DNA of 64,000 nt from Gracilinema caldarium DSM 7334 (GTDB lineage Bacteria > Spirochaetota > Spirochaetia > Treponematales > Breznakiellaceae). A program made the position numbers and the translations under genes. Where the stretch lies: the NCBI RefSeq assembly GCF_000219725.1, contig NC_015732.1, positions 2,356,001 through 2,420,000 on the forward strand, in the 5' to 3' direction. Of the stretch, positions 58,602-64,000 are shown in pieces. A model generated the notes under the pieces. It was given only the letters and a program-made list of their open reading frames with translations. It searched no databases and was not told the DNA's origin. Positions within the stretch are counted from its first letter, which is position 1. Each line of letters begins with the position of its first letter.

Positions 58602-59666
58602 ATGAAGAAATTTCACTGGTCTGTACTGGCGGCAGCCCTGATCTCTGGGCTTGTGGTATCAGGGTGCTCAAAATCCGAGAGCACCAAAGCAAGCGATGGG
58701 GGAAGCAAGAAACTCTACATTTATAATTGGACCTACTATACCCCCGATTCGGTCATTGAAAAATTCGAAAAAGAATTCAATGTAAAAGTGGTGTATGACT
58801 CTTTCGCATCAAACGAGGAAATGTTCGCCAAGCTTAAGGCCGGCGGCACCGGATATGACATCGTATTCCCATCAGGGGACTATGTTTCCATCATGAAGAA
58901 GGAGGGGATGCTCGCCAAGGTTGATAAAAGCAAACTTCAGAACCTGAGCAATATCGACCCGCTTGTCTTAAAAAAGGCGACCTATGACCCCGAGATGGAC
59001 TACAGCGTTCCCTACTATTTCGGTGCCGCCGGCATTGCCGTAAATACCGCTAAGGTGCCTAACTTTGAAAAGAGCTGGTCTATTTTCAGCCGCAAGGATC
59101 TGAAGGGTAAAATGACCATGCTCGACGATATGCGGGAAGTTATGGGTGATGCCCTGGCGTATATGGGCTATTCGGTAAACACAAAAGATCCAGAACAGAT
59201 TAAGAAGGCCCGGGATCTAATCAACAATGAGTGGAAACCCAATCTGGTCAAGTTTGATGCCGAAGCCTTTGGTAAGGGCTTTGCTGCCGGTGAATTCTGG
59301 GTTGTCCAAGGCTATGCTGAAGTGGTGTATGCGGAAATTCAGGAAGACCAGAAAAAGGATGTTGCCTTCTTCATTCCGAAAGAAGGTGGTCCAGCCTATA
59401 TCGACAGTATGTGTATCCTCAAGGATTCCAAAAACTACGACCTGGCCCTTAAGTTTATAGACTTTATCCATCGGCCTGAAATCTATGCTGAATTTTGCGA
59501 TACCTTCGGTTTCCCTGCTACCGCAAACATTCCCGCCCGTTCCCTGCAGAAGGTTACTCCCTATTACAAGGCTGAGGATCTAACCAATGTAGAACTGAAA
59601 GATGACTTGGGTGATACACTGGAGCTCTATAATCAGGCATGGCAAGATATTCGTGTAGGTGAATAG
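58602..59666 (+). CDS. potD: spermidine/putrescine-binding lipoprotein
   Basis: 354 residues. Signal LAAALISGLVVSGCSKSES with lipid Cys at about 23, then the PotD body: LYIYNWTYYTPDSVIEKFEK, YDIVFPSGDYV, YFGAAGIAVNTAKV, YAEVVYAEIQED. AGGAGAGCAG lies before the ATG. Binds polyamine outside the inner membrane and delivers it to PotB/PotC. Confidence 0.94.
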   Translation: MKKFHWSVLAAALISGLVVSGCSKSESTKASDGGSKKLYIYNWTYYTPDSVIEKFEKEFNVKVVYDSFASNEEMFAKLKAGGTGYDIVFPSGDYVSIMKKEGMLAKVDKSKLQNLSNIDPLVLKKATYDPEMDYSVPYYFGAAGIAVNTAKVPNFEKSWSIFSRKDLKGKMTMLDDMREVMGDALAYMGYSVNTKDPEQIKKARDLINNEWKPNLVKFDAEAFGKGFAAGEFWVVQGYAEVVYAEIQEDQKKDVAFFIPKEGGPAYIDSMCILKDSKNYDLALKFIDFIHRPEIYAEFCDTFGFPATANIPARSLQKVTPYYKAEDLTNVELKDDLGDTLELYNQAWQDIRVGE

Positions 59667-59687
59667 TTATGATATACTGTCATCATT

Positions 59688-60392
59688 ATGATTTCCTACA
59701 TTGCACCGAAAAATATTGATGACCGTATAGTACATCGTACAATTCAGCTGCTGTCGGATGGAGGCCTTATCGCCATTCCAACCGATACCAGCTGGACCAT
59801 AGCCTGTGCCCTTTCATCAAAAAAAGGAATTAAAACATTACGCCGCCTTTCAGGTGAACGGGATGAGCGGCATTTTACGTTGCTATGCAACAGTATTTCT
59901 CAGATTGGCGACTATTGTTCTCTTAGTAACAGCCAATTTCGTCTTATTAAACGGCTGACCCCTGGCCCTTATGTGTTTGTTCTTAAAACACTCCTCGGAA
60001 CAGAAAAGGCCCTAGATATCCGGAGAAAAGAAATTGGCATAAGAATTCCCGCCCATCCTGTTCCTGCACGGGTGATTCAAGAACTTGGAGAGCCCATGTA
60101 CTCTATTACCGCGAAGCGGTCTATGCAGGGAATAGCATCAGAGGGCATCTGGCAACGGGGAGACAAACAACTTCCAGTGGCAGTAACTGAACAGGAAACA
60201 GGGTCTCCTGCCCTGCCACCTATCCCTGAGGAAGATCTTTTTGAAGGCGGCTGGGAGCTTGAAGATATCCCCGGCCTCGATTTGATTCTGGATACAGGGG
60301 AGGAACTTCCACGACTGTATTCTACGGTGCTCGACTTTACCAGTGACGATATTGTTCTCCTGCGATCAGGAGCTGGTCTCTGGCCGATTTAA
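59688..60392 (+). CDS. Sua5/YciO/YrdC-family protein, YciO-like
   Basis: 234 residues with the RNA-binding YrdC fold: LSDGGLIAIPTDTSWTIACA and LKRLTPGPYVFVLKT region. The family Lys/Arg and Ser/Thr-x-Asn signatures of true Sua5/YrdC are altered (SITAKR in place of the STSAN-type loop), so I favour the YciO branch rather than the threonylcarbamoyl-AMP synthase proper. The 50 residues after 160 are an extra acidic segment. It follows potD by 21 bases and may share its transcript. Confidence 0.82.
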   Translation: MISYIAPKNIDDRIVHRTIQLLSDGGLIAIPTDTSWTIACALSSKKGIKTLRRLSGERDERHFTLLCNSISQIGDYCSLSNSQFRLIKRLTPGPYVFVLKTLLGTEKALDIRRKEIGIRIPAHPVPARVIQELGEPMYSITAKRSMQGIASEGIWQRGDKQLPVAVTEQETGSPALPPIPEEDLFEGGWELEDIPGLDLILDTGEELPRLYSTVLDFTSDDIVLLRSGAGLWPI

Positions 60393-60474
60393 TAGAATAG
60401 GGTAGCAAAGATCTTAGCCCCTCCGAAATAGCCGATTCGAGATTCGATTACTATATTGTATTTTGTTGTCATGC

Positions 60475-60503
60475 TTGACTAAAAAAGATAAAATGGATAT
60501 CCT
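60475..60503 (+). promoter_or_regulatory. promoter of the riboswitch transcript
   Basis: TTGACT (60475-60480), 17 bases, TATCCT (60498-60503). The transcript should start near 60510, right at the aptamer. Confidence 0.6.
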
Positions 60504-60512
60504 ATACTTGTT

Positions 60513-60630
60513 GAAAGGGGAGTAGTTACTCTCGCGGCAACCAACAACCGGCAGCGTGTGGGGTTCGAGAGGGATCCTTCGACCTGTCTGGTTCCGCGGC
60601 TCCGGTTTTTCTGGAGAAACAAGACCTTTC
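60513..60630 (+). promoter_or_regulatory. yybP-ykoY-type (manganese) riboswitch aptamer
   Basis: The aptamer begins with the hallmark AAAGGGGAGTAG (60514-60525) and ends with CAAGACCTTTC (60620-60630), which together match the conserved ends of the yybP-ykoY class (for example the lactococcal RNA). P1 is GAAAGG (60513-60518) with CCTTTC (60625-60630). Inner helices also fit: GCGG-C-AACCA (60534-60543) with TGGTTCCGC (60589-60597), and CTCCGG/CTGGAG (60600-60605, 60611-60616). It precedes a terminator and a membrane transporter. I did not run a covariance search. Confidence 0.82.
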
Positions 60631-60686
60631 GCGTTGTATCCTTATTCTTAAAGGGAACAAGGGTCTACGCGAAAGGTCTTTTTTTT
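60621..60686 (+). terminator. riboswitch expression-platform terminator
   Basis: Arms AAGACCTTTCGCG (60621-60633) and CGCGAAAGGTCTT (60668-60680) form a perfect 13-bp stem followed by an eight-T run (60679-60686). The left arm shares bases with the 3' side of the aptamer P1 helix, so ligand-bound aptamer would prevent the terminator: an ON switch. Confidence 0.9.
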
Positions 60687-60806
60687 GGCCACACCTATTG
60701 CTACACAAGGGGTCTTAGACTACCTGTATGGTTATATAATAACCGCACAAATGGGATAAACAAAAAACCGAATAGGGCTTTGCAATTATAAAAGGAGAAT
60801 ACATCG

Positions 60807-62081
60807 ATGCAATGGATTGTTCTGGCACTTACTGTACTCATGTATGCACTCATCATCCTGTTTCCGAATATTAAAGCCTATATAACATTGGGAACAGCGA
60901 TTATCATGATGCTTCTGAGAGTGGTCGGATTTCAGGAAGCTATTATAACAATGGTGAACTGGAATATTCTCATGATTTTCGTAGGAAGCCTTGTCATTGC
61001 AGAGCTCTTTATCTATTCCCGAATGCCCGCCCGCATCGCCGATGAAATTATTGATCGATCTCCCAATGTAGGTATTGCCATAGTAGCCATTCTCATGATG
61101 ACCGGTATTATTTCTGCCTTTGTGGAAAACGTAGCAACAGTCCTGGTTATGGCACCAATAGCCTTAGCATTGAGCAAAAAGTTAAAAATGGATCCCACCT
61201 ATTTTATGGTTGGTTTAGCTGTGATGGCTAACCTGCAGGGGACCGCGACCCTTGTAGGGGACCCGCCTTCGATGATCTTCGCTGACTTTGCCAAATACGG
61301 ATTCAACGACTTCTTTGTATACCAGGGGAAACCCTCTATTTTCTTTGCTGTCCAGATTGGTATGCTGGCAGGGGCTCTTTTCTTTTACGGGTACTTTAAA
61401 AAAGCAGGCACAGGCAAGGTAGACATTGAACGGGAAGAGATTAAGTCCTATTTTCCCACCATACTGCTTATTCTCATGATCACCGGCCTTGCCCTCGCTT
61501 CATGGTTGCATTCCGGGGTATCCCTGACCGCAGGTCTTATCGTTGTTGCTTTAGCCCTTATAGGCATTATCTGGTATCGCTTAGTCCGTCATGAAAGCAG
61601 GGAAGTAACCTTACAAATGGTAAAGGAACTCGATTGGGACACGGTTCTCTTCCTCATCGGTATATTTATTGTAGTTGGTGCTGTTACTAAAGCAGGACTC
61701 CTGGAAGCTTTCGCAGGTTTTTTACAGGGATACATTGGTTCAAACATTCTTCTTGGGTTCATCGTAATTATTGCAGTTTCAATATTGATTTCTGGCTTTG
61801 TTGATAATGTTCCCTATATTGTGGTCATGCTTCCCGTTTCAAAAGCCCTGGCTTCCGGCCTCTCATTAAAACCTGAACTCTATATGTTTGCTCTTTTAAT
61901 TGGTTCTTGTATGGGAGGGAATCTGACACCCTTTGGGGCTTCTGCCAACGTGGTTTCTGTCGGCATTCTTAAGAAACAGGGTTATCCTATGTACTTCAAA
62001 GACTGGCTTAAAATCGGGCTTCCCTATACTCTTCTCACTACAGGTGTGGCCAGTCTATTTATTTGGTTTGTCTGGAAATAA
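60807..62081 (+). CDS. ArsB/NhaD-superfamily ion transporter, candidate manganese exporter
   Basis: 424 residues with about eleven membrane segments. The internally duplicated ion-transporter motifs are clear: SAFVENVATVLVMAP and the matching SGFVDNVPYIVVMLP, GTATLVGDPPSMI and GGNLTPFGASANVV. Such proteins (ArsB, NhaD, P-protein types) move ions or anions out of cells. The gene lies behind a manganese-type riboswitch with ON logic, so Mn2+ export is the inferred role; this class of transporter is not one I know as a member of that regulon. AGGAG precedes the ATG; the 60393-60806 gap contains only the promoter, riboswitch, terminator and leader. Confidence 0.88.
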   Translation: MQWIVLALTVLMYALIILFPNIKAYITLGTAIIMMLLRVVGFQEAIITMVNWNILMIFVGSLVIAELFIYSRMPARIADEIIDRSPNVGIAIVAILMMTGIISAFVENVATVLVMAPIALALSKKLKMDPTYFMVGLAVMANLQGTATLVGDPPSMIFADFAKYGFNDFFVYQGKPSIFFAVQIGMLAGALFFYGYFKKAGTGKVDIEREEIKSYFPTILLILMITGLALASWLHSGVSLTAGLIVVALALIGIIWYRLVRHESREVTLQMVKELDWDTVLFLIGIFIVVGAVTKAGLLEAFAGFLQGYIGSNILLGFIVIIAVSILISGFVDNVPYIVVMLPVSKALASGLSLKPELYMFALLIGSCMGGNLTPFGASANVVSVGILKKQGYPMYFKDWLKIGLPYTLLTTGVASLFIWFVWK

Positions 62082-62104
62082 AAAGTGTCGTACAATAGGA
62101 GGCA

Positions 62105-63733
62105 ATGAACGATTATCTTTATACTTTTGTAATTGTTGATGATGAATCAGAAATCAGAGAGGGTATCAGAGATACCATTCCCTGGGAAAAACTTGGCTTT
62201 GCTTTCAAGGGAGCATTCTCAAATGGCAAAGAAGCCCTTGAGTATATTGAACTCAACCCGCCAGATGTCCTCATAACAGATATCAATATGCCCTTTATGG
62301 ATGGGCTTGTTTTAAGTGAGCTTGTTCTTCAACGCTCACCTGGAACTAAGGTTCTTATTATTTCTGGGTATGATGATTTTGAATATGCCCGAAAAGCATT
62401 ACAACTTCAGGTTCATGATTATATTGTAAAACCAATTACACCTAGTGAATTTAAAGACATCCTCCGCAGACTCAAAGAAATGCTCGATATGGAACGGGCA
62501 GAAGAACAGGATATTAAACGATTAAAACTACAACTTGCTGAAAATTTGCCTTTAATTAAAGAACGATTTTTAAACCAATTAATAACAGGAATAATTTCTG
62601 ATGACGAATTATTTGAACGATGTAAGTATCTTGGACTCTCAATCGAATCGCATACTGAAGCATTTCATTCGATTGTTCTAGATTTTATACGACATCATGG
62701 CGGAGAAGCGTTTGATATTGATGTACTTCGAGTAAAAAATGTAATCAGACATCATCTAGAAAACTGTATAAACCAAAGTATCATTACTGGTTGGGAAATT
62801 TTCAGTGATGATAAAAACAGGCTTGTGCTTCTTATTTGGGGAATAGGAAAATTACTTTTATATCAAGAAGATCTAAAGCTGGCGGAACAGATATATAGTC
62901 AACTATTGACACTTCAATTACCTCCTTTCGGCATCGCTGTTGGTGAAGTCGTAACAGATCTTCATGTTCTTCCGAAAGCTTTTCAGGATACTGTACAGGC
63001 ATTACAAATTGGACAGCTTCATGGGAAACAGGGGATTATCACTTATAAAGAATTAGGAAGAACTGAAAATGTTTATAAAAACATTAATCCAGATTGGCCT
63101 CATCAAATCGGAAATGCAATAAAAACAGCTAACATGGCTAAGGTATATGAAGCCATAGATGGTATGATTGTATATTTAAAAAATAATAATTTTTCTTTGG
63201 AGCAATATCAAGTTTTAATTGAACGGCTTGCAGCTGTAATGGTTATTACCTTTAATGAATTGGATATAAACGAACAAGAACTGTTTATTAAGGGATCTAA
63301 TCCTTTTCTTGAACTAAGTCGAATAAAGACCTTAGATGAATTACGGTCATGTTGCAGTGCAGTAGCAGAAAGTTGTATTGCTATTATCCGTTCACGACAA
63401 AAAAACTTTGCTGAGCTAAAAGTCATGGAAGCTTTAGCATATATACAACAAAATTATTCAAATGCCGAACTATCCATTCAAAATTTATGTAAAGATCTCT
63501 ATATCAGCACAAGCTATTTTAGCGCAATTATTAAAAATTATACAGGAAAAACCTTCCTTGAATTGCTCACAGAAACTAGAATCAATAAAGCTAAAGAGCT
63601 GTTAAGAACTACATACTTGAAAACATCCGAGATTGCTGAAATGGTTGGCTATCAGGATGCTCATTATTTTAGTATATCCTTTAAGAAAATTACCGGAAAA
63701 AGTCCAAGTGAATTTCGGAGTGAATATGAATAA
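62105..63733 (+). CDS. YesN-type response regulator with AraC DNA-binding domain
   Basis: 542 residues. Receiver domain at 1-125 (FVIVDDESEIREGI; phospho-acceptor Asp in DVLITDINMPFMDG; the KPI lysine), a long middle helical domain, and two AraC-type HTH motifs at the end (IQNLCKDLYISTSYFSAIIK; TSEIAEMVGYQDAHYFSISF; SPSEFR). The next gene overlaps by eight bases and encodes the kinase. Such pairs commonly regulate sugar-uptake or carbohydrate genes; the target here is unknown. Confidence 0.92.
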   Translation: MNDYLYTFVIVDDESEIREGIRDTIPWEKLGFAFKGAFSNGKEALEYIELNPPDVLITDINMPFMDGLVLSELVLQRSPGTKVLIISGYDDFEYARKALQLQVHDYIVKPITPSEFKDILRRLKEMLDMERAEEQDIKRLKLQLAENLPLIKERFLNQLITGIISDDELFERCKYLGLSIESHTEAFHSIVLDFIRHHGGEAFDIDVLRVKNVIRHHLENCINQSIITGWEIFSDDKNRLVLLIWGIGKLLLYQEDLKLAEQIYSQLLTLQLPPFGIAVGEVVTDLHVLPKAFQDTVQALQIGQLHGKQGIITYKELGRTENVYKNINPDWPHQIGNAIKTANMAKVYEAIDGMIVYLKNNNFSLEQYQVLIERLAAVMVITFNELDINEQELFIKGSNPFLELSRIKTLDELRSCCSAVAESCIAIIRSRQKNFAELKVMEALAYIQQNYSNAELSIQNLCKDLYISTSYFSAIIKNYTGKTFLELLTETRINKAKELLRTTYLKTSEIAEMVGYQDAHYFSISFKKITGKSPSEFRSEYE

Positions 63734-64000
63734 ACGTTTTCATAGTATACAGGTAACAATGGCAATTGCTTTTTCCCTCGTTTCTGTTTCTATTATCGTT
63801 GCTGCAATACTAATTTCTTTTTCTGTTACAGAAGAAACAGCCCGCCTTTCTTCCCAACAATATACGAAGCAACTAATCCGACAAATTTCAAATAATATTT
63901 CTGCATACATTGATTATATGATTGGAATTTCTACCTTTGTACAATCAGATAAAGATATCCAAGAATATTTATTAGCTTCACATTTAGAAAATAAAATCAA
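63726..64000 (+). CDS. YesM-type sensor histidine kinase, N-terminus only
   Basis: ATG at 63726-63728 with GGAG five bases upstream, overlapping the response-regulator stop. The 91 visible codons give a first membrane helix (MAIAFSLVSVSIIVAAILIS) and the start of an extracytoplasmic sensor helix (ISAYIDYMIGISTF), typical of YesM-family kinases. The catalytic part lies outside the window. Confidence 0.8.
   Translation, partial: MNKRFHSIQVTMAIAFSLVSVSIIVAAILISFSVTEETARLSSQQYTKQLIRQISNNISAYIDYMIGISTFVQSDKDIQEYLLASHLENKI

Noticed and set aside
60561-60575. GGGTTCGAGA, T-arm-like
   Set aside because: No matching acceptor, D or anticodon arm; it lies inside the riboswitch aptamer.
1-64000. CRISPR arrays, rRNA and prophage genes
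   Set aside because: Looked for repeat-spacer patterns, rRNA-like blocks and phage structural genes; none seen.

Overview
The window looks like chromosome of a Treponema-type spirochaete, probably a free-living or gut relative such as the Treponema caldarium/primitia group. The reasons are a 1035-residue coiled-coil protein of the spirochaete SpiroCoCo type, a CarD - ispD - ispF - nth cluster, many lipoproteins with loose lipoboxes, several outer-membrane barrels without known homologues, TTG starts, and many c-di-GMP and chemotaxis proteins. The species was not identified by any search. No rRNA, tRNA or CRISPR array was found.

Layout. 1-5.6 kb: cysK (cut by the left edge), a PAP2 phosphatase, an HD-GYP protein, galU and a barrel-like exported protein. 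5.7-9.5 kb: mnmE, mnmG (tRNA U34 modification) and a glutaredoxin. 9.6-12.4 kb: three unknown exported proteins on the minus strand. 12.5-18.1 kb: an unknown cytoplasmic protein, an OppA-like lipoprotein, carD, ispD, ispF and nth. 18.1-28.5 kb (minus): the coiled-coil protein, a HAD phosphatase, a TonB/ExbD/ExbB set, an outer-membrane barrel and a 980-residue TPR protein. 28.6-36.3 kb (minus): a sucrose/glucan cassette (binding protein, two permeases, amylosucrase, LacI regulator, NlpC-like protein) behind a promoter with two tandem LacI-type operators. 36.4-37.6 kb: a scrapyard of an IS3 remnant, a deleted IS256 copy and a 27-codon stub of a PfkB-type kinase. 37.6-44.4 kb: an EAL protein and a chemotaxis-type protein sharing a C-terminal sensor, rsgA, and a NarL/NarX-type two-component pair. 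44.6-48.7 kb: a 50-residue ORF, an ABC-2 exporter and an MFS transporter. 48.8-52.7 kb: a YidC insertase fused to a sulfatase/LtaS-like domain, followed by a CDP-glycerol glycerophosphotransferase-like gene. 53-55.2 kb: a PAS/GAF/HD-GYP protein. 55.4-59.7 kb: potABCD with a long structured RNA between potC and potD. 59.7-62.1 kb: a YciO-like gene, then a yybP-ykoY-type (manganese) riboswitch with terminator ahead of an ArsB/NhaD-type transporter. 62.1-64 kb: a YesN-type response regulator and the start of its YesM-type kinase.

The points I consider most worth following are the YidC-sulfatase fusion with its glycerophosphotransferase neighbour (a candidate envelope-polymer system), the riboswitch that predicts manganese export for an ArsB/NhaD-type protein, and the potC-potD leader RNA with mutually exclusive helices.
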